Positions 36,344-45,736 of a DNA stretch of 64,000 bases are shown piece after piece; the stretch's first letter is position 1; each line of letters begins with the position of its first letter. Origin of the DNA: Streptococcus loxodontisalivarius. Lineage in GTDB: Bacteria > Bacillota > Bacilli > Lactobacillales > Streptococcaceae. The position numbers were made by a program, and so were the translations under genes. The notes beneath the pieces were generated by a model, which worked only from the letters and a program-made list of their open reading frames with translations, was not told the DNA's origin and ran no database searches. The DNA lies in NCBI RefSeq assembly GCF_016908645.1, contig NZ_JAFBEH010000001.1, positions 1-64,000 on the forward strand. Direction: 5' to 3'.

Positions 36344-37060
36344 ATGTCTATCCATATTGCTGCTGAGCAGGGTCAGATTGCTGACAAAATTCTTCTTCCT
36401 GGGGATCCCCTTCGTGCTAAATTTATTGCGGAGAACTTCCTTGAGGACGCTGTTTGTTTCAATGAAGTGCGTAACATGTTTGGTTACACTGGTACCTACA
36501 AAGGTCACCGTGTTTCTGTTATGGGTACTGGGATGGGTATGCCATCAATCTCTATCTATGCGCGTGAGTTGATTGTCGACTACGGTGTGAAAAAACTGAT
36601 CCGTGTTGGTACAGCTGGCTCTCTTAACAAAGATGTACATGTTCGTGAACTTGTTCTTGCCCAAGCTGCCGCAACAAACTCAAACATCGTTCGCAACGAC
36701 TTCCCAGAGTATGATTTCCCGCAAATCGCTAACTTTGATTTGCTGGACAAGGCTTATCACATTGCAAAAGACATGGGTATCACAACTCACGTCGGTAATG
36801 TCTTGTCTTCAGATGTTTTCTATACAAACATGCCAGAACGTAACATGAAATTGGGTGAACTTGGTGTTCAAGCTGTCGAAATGGAAGCAGCAGCTCTTTA
36901 CTATTTGGCAGCGCAGTATCATGTTGATGCCCTTGCTATCATGACTATTTCAGACAGTCTCGTTAACCCAGACGAAGACACAACAGCTGAAGAACGTCAA
37001 AATACCTTCACAGATATGATGAAAGTGGGTCTTGAGACCCTCATTGCTGATGAAGCATAG
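36344..37060 (+). CDS. deoD: Purine nucleoside phosphorylase (hexameric, DeoD type)
   Basis: A 238-aa phosphorylase for purine (deoxy)nucleosides. It starts [20 protein letters not shown] at 36344; [31 protein letters not shown] (about 63-80), RVGTAGSL, the [11 protein letters not shown] segment (about 180) and TISDSL are diagnostic. No Shine-Dalgarno is evident before the ATG, and the preceding 241 nt hold only a small hairpin (about 36237-36260). The next gene overlaps its last 11 nt. Confidence 0.93.
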   Translation: MSIHIAAEQGQIADKILLPGDPLRAKFIAENFLEDAVCFNEVRNMFGYTGTYKGHRVSVMGTGMGMPSISIYARELIVDYGVKKLIRVGTAGSLNKDVHVRELVLAQAAATNSNIVRNDFPEYDFPQIANFDLLDKAYHIAKDMGITTHVGNVLSSDVFYTNMPERNMKLGELGVQAVEMEAAALYYLAAQYHVDALAIMTISDSLVNPDEDTTAEERQNTFTDMMKVGLETLIADEA

Positions 37061-37811
37061 AGAGATATTAGACATCCTTTTGGATGTCTATTCTTATAGT
37101 CACGCCTTGACAATCGCAGAGCAGTTAGATAATAGTAATTCTGATCTTCTATTTCTCCTAAAAATGATGAGTGAACGTAGGGAGTTGAATCTTGATTACA
37201 GTTTTCAACATCAAAATCGGATTGAGAAAATTGAAGCAAGCTATCATGTCAAACTCCTTTCCAATAATATAGAAGAAGAACGATTAGCTAACTACCTGAT
37301 GGATTTGGAAGCAAAACTAGCTAATGATCAACTGATTGATTTTGTGAGGGCAGTCAGTCCGATTATTTATAGGCTTTTCTATCGCCTAGCGCAGCAATTT
37401 GTTCCAGACCTAAGTGACTATATTCATAATTCAAAAGACTACCATTATGATTCCTGGGATATTGAGAAGATGTCTCAAAGCAGCAATCCTTATATCAAGA
37501 AACTCATCTATAAACGAATCGATTCCAAAGTAAAAAGTCAGTCCTTGCTGGAACTCTTGCAATATTGTCAGCTTTCTGATGAGGTTCAGGCGAGTGTAAA
37601 AGAATTACGCAGACTAGAAAAGACAGTCAGAAATCCTTTGGCTCATCTAATCAAGCCATTTGATGAAGAAGAACTAGCAGCAACAACAGGATTCTCATCG
37701 CAAGACTTTATGTCTGCCTTGATTGTCTTAGCTCAGGAAACTGGAATCAACTATTCACGACAACCTTTTTACTATGATTATGTTAATCAATTGATAAAAA
37801 CTATTCTATAA
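37050..37811 (+). CDS. HEPN-motif protein resembling the C-terminal half of Csm6
   Basis: A 253-aa all-helical protein with no assigned function. ATG 37050 overlaps deoD by 11 nt and there is no clear ribosome site, so it is probably translationally coupled. Near the C-terminus, RNPLAH (R194 to H199) fits the RxxxxH (R-N-x-x-x-H) catalytic motif of HEPN ribonucleases, in a long helical region. The layout (helical region, RN..AH motif, then a hydrophobic helix and a short [14 protein letters not shown] end) recalls the 6H+HEPN half of Csm6, but there is no CARF ligand-sensing domain and no cas gene nearby. RNase activity is inferred from the motif only. Confidence 0.6.
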   Translation: MKHREILDILLDVYSYSHALTIAEQLDNSNSDLLFLLKMMSERRELNLDYSFQHQNRIEKIEASYHVKLLSNNIEEERLANYLMDLEAKLANDQLIDFVRAVSPIIYRLFYRLAQQFVPDLSDYIHNSKDYHYDSWDIEKMSQSSNPYIKKLIYKRIDSKVKSQSLLELLQYCQLSDEVQASVKELRRLEKTVRNPLAHLIKPFDEEELAATTGFSSQDFMSALIVLAQETGINYSRQPFYYDYVNQLIKTIL

Positions 37812-37816
37812 TAAGA

Positions 37817-37857
37817 AAAAAAACTCAGTTACAAATAGATGTGGCTGAGTTTTTTTG
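37817..37857 (+). terminator. Terminator after the HEPN-motif gene
   Basis: AAAAAACTCAG (37818-37828) pairs with CTGAGTTTTTT (37845-37855); the T-run follows in the arm. Confidence 0.85.
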
Positions 37858-37991
37858 CGGAAAGGAAATGAAAAGAAGAAACAAATAAAAGAAAATTGTG
37901 AAATTCAACGAAAATTAGACTTCTAAAAATATAATAAATTGCAAATATGCATAATTGGTAACGCTTTTTTATATAATTGTGTTCAAAATGG

Positions 37992-38020
37992 TTGATTTTC
38001 TAATCTTGAGATGATATACT
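37992..38020 (+). promoter_or_regulatory. Promoter of polysaccharide cluster 1
   Basis: TTGATT (37992-37997), 17 nt, TGA-TATACT (38012-38020). Transcription would start near 38027, leaving an unusually long leader (about 425 nt) before the flippase gene. That AT-rich leader shows no convincing frame; a second weaker TTGACT/TAGAAT pair (38327-38358, 20-nt spacer) could shorten it. Confidence 0.65.
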
Positions 38021-38452
38021 AAGTACATAATTTGAACATTGAAAGTGTTGAAGAGATTATAACATTTAAGAAAATCTGATAAAAAACGTTAAGGTGAAAC
38101 CATTTTGTTGATTTGGAGAGATTGACAAAAGGCTGACTAGGAGAGTCATATCAAGCTTTTAAAAGATTTTTATCAGTAAGATTTGGAGGAATTTTTAAAG
38201 GAAAGAAGTATTTTTAATAAGACAGAATACTCTCGAATAGTGTCTTGGAGAGGACATCTTTGAGTTGTCGAATAAGATTAAATTAACTGTTATTTTGCAT
38301 ATAAGTTTCTTAACTTTGGTAGAAAATTGACTTATTTCTGGTTTGGGATTGCTAGAATATCATTTTAGGTGACTAAAACATCCACCTATCCGCAAATAAC
38401 AGAACCAAAATCAAATAAATAGTAGTAACAATTAGAATAAGTTGGAGAAAAT

Positions 38453-39910
38453 ATGTCTAAAGTATCTTCAGTCAGAGTGAACTTCATTATGAACTTCATT
38501 TTGACGGTATCGAACTTTGTCTTCCCCCTCATTAGTTTTCCTTATGCGTCAAGGATTCTGGGGGCAGATGGTGTTGGGACGGTCAATTTTGCCACATCCA
38601 TTATTTCCTATTTCACCATGATAGGAATGCTGGGAATCCCCACCTACGGAATTCGGGCCTGTGCCAAGGTACGTGATGATAAAGACAAGCTTGCAAAAAC
38701 TGTTCAGGAAATTGTTATCTTGAACAGTTTTGTTATGTTCTTATCAATTTTAGCTCTGCTAATTGCAGTGATGACTGTTGGTAAGCTTAACCAGGAGAAG
38801 TTTCTTTATCTGATCATGTCCTCAACCTTGATTTTCAATGTCTTGGGTGTTGAGTGGCTCTACAAAGCTTTGGAACGTTATTCCTATATTAGTATCAGGT
38901 CCATCATTTTTAAATTCTTGTCCCTTGTTTTACTCATGTTTCTTGTTAAGACAAGTCAAGACTATGTTCTCTATGGAGGCATTACAGTCTTTGCGGCAGT
39001 TGGTTCAAACTTGATGAACTTTATCAATCTTCGTCGAATGATTCCTTTGAAACCTTATAAGGATTTGGATATTTGGCAACATTTAAGACCGACACTTACT
39101 TTCTTTTTATTGTCAGTGTCATCGACGATTTACCTAAATGTTGATACAACTCTGCTTGGGTTTATCAAAGGGGACGCTGTTGTTGGCTATTACTCGGCAG
39201 CGACTAAAATCAAGGCTATTCTAGTGAGTGTTGTAACCTCATTGGGAACAGTTCTATTGCCAAGGTTATCCTATTATTATCAGGAAAATCGCTTGGATGA
39301 GTTTAATAGACTCGTTCAGAAGGCCTTGCAGTTTATCTTTGTTCTTGCCATTCCGATGGTGGTCTACTTCATTATTGAAGCCAAAGATAGTATCTTATTC
39401 CTTTCGGGGAATGATTTCTTGCCAGCAGTTCTGGCTATGCAGCTGATTATGCCAGCCGTTTTATTTATTGGCGTGTCCAATCTGACAGGGATCCAGATTC
39501 TGGTTCCAACCAACCGTGAGAAGTTAGTCGTTTATTCAACGGTTATTGGGGCGATTGCTGATGTTCTGGTAAATATGATTGGAATTCCTTTGTTTGGAGC
39601 AAATGGAGCAGCTTTTGCCAGTGCCTTTGCGGAGTTGGTTGTCGTCCTCGTTCAGATTTATTATCTGAGAGAGATGATTCTACCCTTATTCAAGGGGCTG
39701 GGTATCAGTAAGATTTTACTTGGGGCAATTGCTGGCGCAGTTGTAACCATTTTATTTAAAGATCTTGTAGATCTTGGTTTGTTTTTCAGATTAGTTTGGA
39801 CAGCTTTGCTATTCTTTGCAAGCTATGGACTAGTTTTGATTATTTTAAGAGAGAAATTTGTAACAGAAGCCTTGGCTTCACTTTTAAAGAGACGAAAAAA
39901 GGAGAGATAA
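38453..39910 (+). CDS. Oligosaccharide flippase (Wzx-type), cluster 1
   Basis: A 485-aa membrane protein of the polysaccharide transporter (PST/MATE) family with about 14 helices. It should flip lipid-linked repeat units across the membrane. The N-terminus (NFIMNFILTVSNFVFPLISF) and the conserved FATSIISYFTMIGMLGIPTYGIRACA segment are nearly the same as in the second flippase at 56280, but the DNA has diverged well beyond the glf copies. The ribosome site is TTGGAG. It is the first gene of a co-oriented run that ends at the polymerase. Confidence 0.9.
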   Translation: MSKVSSVRVNFIMNFILTVSNFVFPLISFPYASRILGADGVGTVNFATSIISYFTMIGMLGIPTYGIRACAKVRDDKDKLAKTVQEIVILNSFVMFLSILALLIAVMTVGKLNQEKFLYLIMSSTLIFNVLGVEWLYKALERYSYISIRSIIFKFLSLVLLMFLVKTSQDYVLYGGITVFAAVGSNLMNFINLRRMIPLKPYKDLDIWQHLRPTLTFFLLSVSSTIYLNVDTTLLGFIKGDAVVGYYSAATKIKAILVSVVTSLGTVLLPRLSYYYQENRLDEFNRLVQKALQFIFVLAIPMVVYFIIEAKDSILFLSGNDFLPAVLAMQLIMPAVLFIGVSNLTGIQILVPTNREKLVVYSTVIGAIADVLVNMIGIPLFGANGAAFASAFAELVVVLVQIYYLREMILPLFKGLGISKILLGAIAGAVVTILFKDLVDLGLFFRLVWTALLFFASYGLVLIILREKFVTEALASLLKRRKKER

Positions 39911-39913
39911 TTC

Positions 39914-41023
39914 GTGTCACAATATGATTATTTAGTAGTAGGTTCAGGTTTGTTTGGAGCAGTCTTTGCTCACGAGGCAGCCAAAGCAGGAAAGAAAGTA
40001 AAAGTTATTGAAAAGCGTGAACACATCGCTGGTAACATTTACACGAAAGAAGTAGAGGGCATCCAAGTTCACCAATACGGAGCCCACATCTTCCATACCT
40101 CAGATAAGGAAATCTGGGATTACATCAACCAGTTTGCGGAATTTAACCGTTATACAAACTCACCAGTCGCTAACTATAAAGGAGATATCTATAACTTGCC
40201 ATTCAATATGAATACCTTCAATAAGCTCTGGGGTGTTGTGACACCAGCTGAAGCACAAGCTAAGATTGAAGAACAAAAAGCAGTGCTTAATGGTAAAACG
40301 CCAGAGAATCTTGAAGAGCAAGCTATTTCATTGGTTGGTACAGATATCTACCAAAAATTGATTAAAGACTACACGATGAAACAATGGGGCAAAGAGTGTA
40401 CAGAGCTTCCAGCCTTTATCATTCGTCGTTTGCCAGTTCGTTTCACTTATGACAACAACTACTTCAATGATACTTACCAAGGTATCCCAATCGGAGGTTA
40501 TACTCAAATTGTTGAGAAGATGCTTGACCACGACAATATTGATGTTGAGGTCAATGTTGACTTCTTCGCTAACAAGGAAGCCTACATGGCAGAGTTTCCA
40601 AAGATTGTCTTTACAGGTATGATTGACCAGTTCTTCAACTATGAGTTGGGAGAGCTTGAATACCGTAGTTTGCGCTTTGAAACAGAGACACTTGATATGG
40701 AGAACTATCAAGGAAATGCGGTAGTCAACTACACTGATGCAGAGACACCATACACACGTATTATTGAGCACAAGCACTTTGAGTTTGGTCAACAGGAGAA
40801 GACCATCATTACGAAAGAATACTCGAAAACATGGGCCAAGGGAGATGAGCCATATTATCCAGTAAACAACGATCGTAACAACAAACTCTACAAGGCCTAT
40901 AAGAACTTGGCAGCCCAAGAAGATAAGGTAATCTTTGGTGGACGTCTAGGTCACTATCGTTACTACGATATGCACCAAGTTATCGCAGCAGCCTTGCAAT
41001 GTGTTAAGAACGAAATAAAATAA
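39914..41023 (+). CDS. glf: UDP-galactopyranose mutase, copy 1
   Basis: A 369-aa flavoenzyme converting UDP-galactopyranose to UDP-galactofuranose. The FAD motif is VVGSGLFGAVFAHEAAKAGKKV (residues 7-28), followed by EKREHIAGNIYT and HQYGAHIFHTSDKEIW; RRLPVRFTYDNNYFND and the C-terminal GGRLGHYRYYDMHQVI are family marks. It starts with GTG, while copy 2 starts with ATG. The protein is identical to copy 2 (57738) except for the last two residues. It shows that at least one polymer of this strain contains galactofuranose. Confidence 0.95.
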   Translation: MSQYDYLVVGSGLFGAVFAHEAAKAGKKVKVIEKREHIAGNIYTKEVEGIQVHQYGAHIFHTSDKEIWDYINQFAEFNRYTNSPVANYKGDIYNLPFNMNTFNKLWGVVTPAEAQAKIEEQKAVLNGKTPENLEEQAISLVGTDIYQKLIKDYTMKQWGKECTELPAFIIRRLPVRFTYDNNYFNDTYQGIPIGGYTQIVEKMLDHDNIDVEVNVDFFANKEAYMAEFPKIVFTGMIDQFFNYELGELEYRSLRFETETLDMENYQGNAVVNYTDAETPYTRIIEHKHFEFGQQEKTIITKEYSKTWAKGDEPYYPVNNDRNNKLYKAYKNLAAQEDKVIFGGRLGHYRYYDMHQVIAAALQCVKNEIK

Positions 41024-41102
41024 AGCTTTTATCATCAATAAAAACTGCATACGAAAGAAAGAGAGAGCTTTCAAGTGCAGTAGTATTAAGGAGAGAAATA
41101 CT

Positions 41103-41498
41103 ATGAAACGCGTCATTACTTATGGAACTTTTGATTTAATGCACTATGGTCACATCAACTTGCTTAAAAGAGCTAAAGCTCTGGGTGATTATCTAGTTGT
41201 AGTTATCTCGTCAGACGAGTTTAACTGGAACGAAAAACAAAAGAAATGCTACTTTACTTATGAACAACGTAAGGCACTCGTAGAAGCTTGTCGCTATGTT
41301 GATCTTGTTATTCCAGAAACTTCTTGGGAACAAAAACGTGAAGATGTACATGAATATCATATTGACACCTTCGTTATGGGGAATGATTGGGAAGGTGAAT
41401 TTGACTTCTTGAAGGAAGAGGGAGTTGAGGTTGTTTACCTTGATAGAACGCCAGAAATCTCTACAACTCAGATTAAAACTGATTTGACAAACGGATAA
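41103..41498 (+). CDS. tagD: Glycerol-3-phosphate cytidylyltransferase
   Basis: A 131-aa enzyme making CDP-glycerol from CTP and glycerol-3-phosphate. The nucleotidyltransferase motif is GTFDLMHYGHINLLKRA (HYGH at about 14-17) and the second signature is RTPEISTTQIK (about 116-126); length and motifs are those of TagD/GCT. It lies 80 nt after glf, behind AAGGAGAG. It supplies CDP-glycerol for the next gene's enzyme and perhaps for the LicD proteins. Confidence 0.93.
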   Translation: MKRVITYGTFDLMHYGHINLLKRAKALGDYLVVVISSDEFNWNEKQKKCYFTYEQRKALVEACRYVDLVIPETSWEQKREDVHEYHIDTFVMGNDWEGEFDFLKEEGVEVVYLDRTPEISTTQIKTDLTNG

Positions 41499-41502
41499 TA
41501 AG

Positions 41503-42663
41503 ATGAAGAGTAGATTAATTTATCTTGTAAAACATAATCGCTTAGTGAAGTGGCTTTATGTTAATTTAGGAAGTTTGTTTTTAAGGTTTCTTGGACTTTT
41601 TATCAGGTTGGATGAGAATCTCGTACTTTTTGTTCCGAATACAGGTAAAACCTTTAATGGTAGCCCCAAAGATATCTATGACTATATGCAATCTCATGGA
41701 GAATATGCAGCTTATCGTACGATTTGGGCATTTGATGATCCAGAGAAGATGGCTAAAGAATTTCAATTGGAAACAGTTAAGCTTGATTCACCAGCTTATT
41801 TCTTAACTTGTTTGAAAGCTAAATACTGGGTAACAGATATCAATATTGAGCGTGGCTTACGATTCAAGAAGAAAAAGACAGTCTTTTTGAATACTTGGCA
41901 TGGTGTTGCTATTAAGCGTATTGGAAATGATGATCCAAATTCAGCGCGATACGATTACAGAGATTTAGATTATCTCTGTGTATCAGGTGATTACGACAAG
42001 AAAGTTTTTGCATCAGCGCTGAAAGCACCAGAATCAAGTTTCTTGGAAGTCGGTATGCCTCGAAATGATAGACTGTTTAGAGCCAGCGCTAAAGAAAAGC
42101 TGGATCTGAGAGAGTCGCTTGATATACCAGCAGGTAAAAAGGTTATCGTTTATGTACCAACTTGGAGAGATAGCAAAGATAAAGGGAAGACCTTTGGTCT
42201 TGCAATAGAAGCTGATTTCAAGAAGTGGGAAGAGCAGTTGGGACAAGACTATGTCATTCTTTTCAGGGCTCATAGTAGAACAACTGATTTGATGTCAATC
42301 GAGTTTAACGATTTCTTGCGAGATTACTCTAACTATCCTGATCTCAATGATTTGTTGATTGTAGCTGATGTTCTCATTACTGACTATTCTTCAGTAGTGT
42401 TTGATTATGCTATTTTGGAGAAACCAGTAGTTTGTTTCGCTTATGATTACGATGACTATCTTAGTGAACGTGGTTGTTATTTCCAACCTAAAGAAGTCTT
42501 TCCTCAACCTATTTTCGAGCAAGAAGACTTGCTTTTGGAACATCTTCTGCATTTAGATGAACAAAAAGAATGTGAGTTGACAAGAGAATTGAAAGAGAAT
42601 TTCATGAATCGAAGTCAAGGACAAGCAACGCGTATTTGCGTGGAAAAATTATTTAATAAATAA
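41503..42663 (+). CDS. CDP-glycerol glycerophosphotransferase (TagB/TagF family)
   Basis: A 386-aa peripheral membrane transferase of the Glyphos_transf family. A hydrophobic/basic N-terminus (about 1-30) precedes motifs LNTWHGVAIKRIGNDDPN (about 128-145), VYVPTWRDSKDKG (about 211), LFRAHSRTTD (about 252) and DVLITDYSSVVFDYAILEKP (about 288-307), which bind CDP-glycerol. It lacks the long N-terminal extension of polymerases, so it may add a single glycerol phosphate (primer or side group) instead of building a chain. Its substrate comes from tagD, 4 nt upstream. Confidence 0.88.
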   Translation: MKSRLIYLVKHNRLVKWLYVNLGSLFLRFLGLFIRLDENLVLFVPNTGKTFNGSPKDIYDYMQSHGEYAAYRTIWAFDDPEKMAKEFQLETVKLDSPAYFLTCLKAKYWVTDINIERGLRFKKKKTVFLNTWHGVAIKRIGNDDPNSARYDYRDLDYLCVSGDYDKKVFASALKAPESSFLEVGMPRNDRLFRASAKEKLDLRESLDIPAGKKVIVYVPTWRDSKDKGKTFGLAIEADFKKWEEQLGQDYVILFRAHSRTTDLMSIEFNDFLRDYSNYPDLNDLLIVADVLITDYSSVVFDYAILEKPVVCFAYDYDDYLSERGCYFQPKEVFPQPIFEQEDLLLEHLLHLDEQKECELTRELKENFMNRSQGQATRICVEKLFNK

Positions 42664-42672
42664 GGACTGAAA

Positions 42673-43509
42673 ATGAAGAGTGAAGATTTAAAACTGATTC
42701 AAGATGAACAGTTGAAGATGGCTCAAGTCGTTATCTCTATTTGTAAAAAGCATGACATCCCTTACTATATTATGGGAGGAACGCTCCTAGGGGCAATTCG
42801 CCATCAAGGTTTTATCCCATGGGATGATGACTTAGATATTGGAATGAAGCGGGATAACTATGAGAAGTTTTTGGAAGTTGCACCCCAGGAACTTGAGCAA
42901 CCCTATAGCTTACATCATTATCATAATGATCCAGCTTATATTTATCCTTATATCAGAATTGAAGATTCAAGATACGCTCTAAGACGAGAGCATACACGAA
43001 ATAAGACAATACAACACTTGTGGGTTGATGTTTTTCCTTTGGATGGTGTACCGGAAAATGGAATCAAACGTTGGTACTGGGAGAAAAGACTTTATTTACT
43101 CAGGGGGCTAAGAAATCTTTCCTGTTTTGATCAATTGGTTAATGTCAATAAAGACTATACTGGAATCAAGAAGTTAGTTGTTGGATTAGCTTTAAGAACT
43201 AATATTCAAAAGTATTTCAATACTAATAAAATACTCAAGCAAATTGATGACTTTTTAAAGTCTTGGGATTTAAATACGAATCCAGAGATTGGAAATCCAA
43301 TGGGGGGACACTGGTTTAAAGAAGTTTACCCTAAGGCTTATTATGAAGATAGTATTGAACTACTATTTGAAGGTGAGTTGATGAGCGCACCAAAGGAGTA
43401 TGAAAAAATCTTAGTACAAATGTACGGTGATTACCAACAACTACCACCTGAATCAGAACGTAATTGGCATGGAACAAGCCTAGTAAAGGATGAGAAGAAT
43501 GGCAGATAA
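42673..43509 (+). CDS. LicD-family phosphotransferase, cluster 1
   Basis: A 278-aa LicD/FKTN-type enzyme. The nucleotidyltransferase motif is GGTLLGAIRHQGFIPWDDDLDIGM (residues 37-60, Asp triad). LicD enzymes transfer phosphocholine, phosphoglycerol or related groups from CDP donors onto sugars. With tagD in the same operon, and no choline uptake genes here, CDP-glycerol is the most likely donor. Its stop overlaps the next gene's start region by 11 nt. Confidence 0.85.
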   Translation: MKSEDLKLIQDEQLKMAQVVISICKKHDIPYYIMGGTLLGAIRHQGFIPWDDDLDIGMKRDNYEKFLEVAPQELEQPYSLHHYHNDPAYIYPYIRIEDSRYALRREHTRNKTIQHLWVDVFPLDGVPENGIKRWYWEKRLYLLRGLRNLSCFDQLVNVNKDYTGIKKLVVGLALRTNIQKYFNTNKILKQIDDFLKSWDLNTNPEIGNPMGGHWFKEVYPKAYYEDSIELLFEGELMSAPKEYEKILVQMYGDYQQLPPESERNWHGTSLVKDEKNGR

Positions 43510-44659
43510 ACTTAGAGTCGCTTTTGTCACCCACCTACCCAACCTCTCTGGTGCCAATCAATCTCTGCTAGATCTTCTAGCTGGACTTCAAGAAAATCAG
43601 ACAGTTGAACCATTTGTTCTCCTTGGGAGAACGGGTGTTCTGGAAGAAAAACTGAAAGAACTAAACGTCAAATATAAAGTAATTCGATACGGAAACCTTA
43701 TTCAAGGTGATAATAGCAAATGGCGTACTTTTTCTAAAAATGTATTGAATCAGTTTGCTAAATTTCAAATTGCAAAATGGTTGAAAGAAGAGTCAATTGA
43801 TCTGGTGCATAACAATTCTTATTTAGTTGGTATTGGTATGGAAGCAGCTAAGCTGGCCAAGATTCCCTATATTTGCCATCTCAGAGATTTTGTTTGGGAG
43901 GACCATGGGATTAAACTTGAAAACGAGGCTAGGCAAGAAGAGTTGCTAAATCAAGCTGATGCAGTAATAGCGGTTTCTCATGCAGTAGAGAAAAAATATG
44001 CACCGCTATCAGAGCGTATTAGAGTCATCTACGATGCCTTAGATAAAGAAAAATATCGTATTTCACCTGATGAAAGAGCTCCGCTATTTTCAAATGAGGA
44101 AGTTAATCTCTATATTGCTGGTAGAATTGTTCCAGGTAAAGGACAACTAGATGCTGTTAAGGCAGTAGAATTGCTCAATAAACGTCAAGAACGTCAGTTT
44201 AATCTAGAAATTATTGGGACGGCTACCAATCAAGAATATTTTGATTTTATCGCATCCTATATTGAAGAGAAAAAATTAGCTGATTTTGTAAAACTTAAAG
44301 AGTATTCTAGCGATTTAAGAAGCTTACGCTTAAAATCAGATATTGGACTGGTATGTTCACACAATGAAGCAATGGGACGTGTCACCCTTGAAAATATGTT
44401 GGCTGGTTGTTTAACCATAGGTGCTAATTCGGGTGGGACAAGTGAGTTGATTCAATCAGATCGCTACGGTTATCTCTATGATCCATCAAATCCTTGTAAT
44501 CTAGCAGATAAAATCGAAGAAGCTATCGCAGATCCTGAAGAAGCAAGTCGAAGAAGAGATGCGGCTTATCAGTTTGTCGATGAAAGTTTCAATAGACAAA
44601 ATTATGTAAAAGAGATTGTTGCTCTCTATGAAGAAGCAATAGAAAGGACAAAAAAGTGA
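43499..44659 (+). CDS. Glycosyltransferase family 4
   Basis: A 386-aa GT-B fold retaining glycosyltransferase. ATG 43499 is preferred to 43490 because AAGGA then lies 8 nt upstream. The N-terminal Rossmann half begins RVAFVTHLPNLSGANQSL; the donor half contains VNLYIAGRIVPGKGQLDAVKAVE (about 200-222) and GLVCSHNEAMGRVTLENMLAG (about 281-301), the E-x7-E donor-binding motif. The sugar transferred cannot be told from sequence. It overlaps LicD (11 nt) and the next transferase (4 nt). Confidence 0.85.
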   Translation: MADKLRVAFVTHLPNLSGANQSLLDLLAGLQENQTVEPFVLLGRTGVLEEKLKELNVKYKVIRYGNLIQGDNSKWRTFSKNVLNQFAKFQIAKWLKEESIDLVHNNSYLVGIGMEAAKLAKIPYICHLRDFVWEDHGIKLENEARQEELLNQADAVIAVSHAVEKKYAPLSERIRVIYDALDKEKYRISPDERAPLFSNEEVNLYIAGRIVPGKGQLDAVKAVELLNKRQERQFNLEIIGTATNQEYFDFIASYIEEKKLADFVKLKEYSSDLRSLRLKSDIGLVCSHNEAMGRVTLENMLAGCLTIGANSGGTSELIQSDRYGYLYDPSNPCNLADKIEEAIADPEEASRRRDAAYQFVDESFNRQNYVKEIVALYEEAIERTKK

Positions 44660-45717
44660 GGTATTTTATTACCGAAAGAAAGCCTACTGAGAAGAATATG
44701 AAAAATGCTGCTAATAAGGCGCGTGCTGATGTAGAAGCAATTTTGACTGAAGAAGGTTTTCAAAATATTGAAATTGTTATTCCATTCAAAGGAAAACAAG
44801 CCCCGCTTAAATCACTAAAAGAGCATTGGGATAACTATGGTATCTGGAAAGAAAAACTATCACATCTTGTAAATGGAGATGAGTTGCTAGTCCAATTTCC
44901 TTTGATGTCAAAAAATATTATGGTTTCACGACTCTTATCACAGTTAGAGAACAAGGGTGTGAAAGTCACTTTGTTGATTCACGACCTAGAGAGTTTACGT
45001 TATATCAATCGACAGTCAAGTAGTTTCAAGGACAAACTTAGAATCCAATTTGAAGAAGAGTCAGTTTTGAAGGCAGGGTCCAAAGTTATTGCCCATAACC
45101 CTAAGATGATAAACTATTTGAAAGACAAAGGAATCAAAAGCGATGCCTTGGTCTCTCTAGATATCTTCGACTACCTTTTACCAAAAGATTTCCAGAGAAA
45201 AGAGCAGTCTTTAGCCAAGGAAGCAATTATAGCTGGAAATTTGGATGCTAGCAAGGTTGCTTACTTAGCCTATCTAGATCAATTATCTGATATTAATTTT
45301 CAACTCTATGGTGCTAATTTCCAAGAGGAAATGGCTCCAGAAAACACAGAATACCACGGCTCATTTATGCCAGAAGATCTGCCAAATAATCTTTCAGGAA
45401 GTTTTGGTCTTGTCTGGGATGGAGAAACGATTGAAACCTGTTCAGGTATGTACGGAGACTATCTTCGCTTCAACAATCCTCACAAAACATCACTTTATTT
45501 GGCCTGTGGAATACCAGTTATCGTTTGGGAAAATGCTGCGCTAGCAGAATTTGTCAAAAAACATGGTGTTGGTATTGCAGTAGCAAATCTTAAGGAACTA
45601 GCTACTAAAATCGACCAACTGACTCAAGAAGACTATAACCAGATGGTAGCCAATACAGCTCAACTATCAGAGCAGCTTAAAAATGGCTACTATCTAAAGA
45701 CCGCCTTAAAAAAATAA
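44656..45717 (+). CDS. Gtf3/WbbI-like glycosyltransferase, candidate galactofuranosyltransferase
   Basis: A 353-aa GT-B protein starting with GTG that overlaps the GT4 gene by 4 nt. The N-terminal part (MRYFITERKP, then FPLMSKNIMVSRLL, KVTLLIHDLESLRYI) and the C-terminal LSGSFGLVWDGETIETCSG and NNPHKTSLYLACGIPVIVW segments look like the Gtf3 / beta-1,6-galactofuranosyltransferase family. With glf in the operon, UDP-galactofuranose is a sensible donor. Family assignment is moderate; donor identity is inferred. Confidence 0.7.
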   Translation: MRYFITERKPTEKNMKNAANKARADVEAILTEEGFQNIEIVIPFKGKQAPLKSLKEHWDNYGIWKEKLSHLVNGDELLVQFPLMSKNIMVSRLLSQLENKGVKVTLLIHDLESLRYINRQSSSFKDKLRIQFEEESVLKAGSKVIAHNPKMINYLKDKGIKSDALVSLDIFDYLLPKDFQRKEQSLAKEAIIAGNLDASKVAYLAYLDQLSDINFQLYGANFQEEMAPENTEYHGSFMPEDLPNNLSGSFGLVWDGETIETCSGMYGDYLRFNNPHKTSLYLACGIPVIVWENAALAEFVKKHGVGIAVANLKELATKIDQLTQEDYNQMVANTAQLSEQLKNGYYLKTALKK

Positions 45718-45736
45718 GGCTAGAATTGTATGACTT

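Noticed and set aside
34404-36344. Purine riboswitch near punA or deoD
   Set aside because: The gaps are too short or lack the three-way junction and conserved loop bases.
36129-36572. 147-codon frame upstream of and overlapping deoD
   Set aside because: Its second half is an out-of-frame reading of deoD, and the first 70 codons show no recognisable domain; at most a decayed remnant.
37050-37811. A CRISPR-Cas locus around the Csm6-like gene
   Set aside because: No repeat-spacer array, cas1/cas2 or csm genes are visible in the window.
38027-38452. Short frames behind GGAGG-like sequences in the cluster 1 leader
   Set aside because: None has a start codon at proper spacing together with more than about 10 codons.
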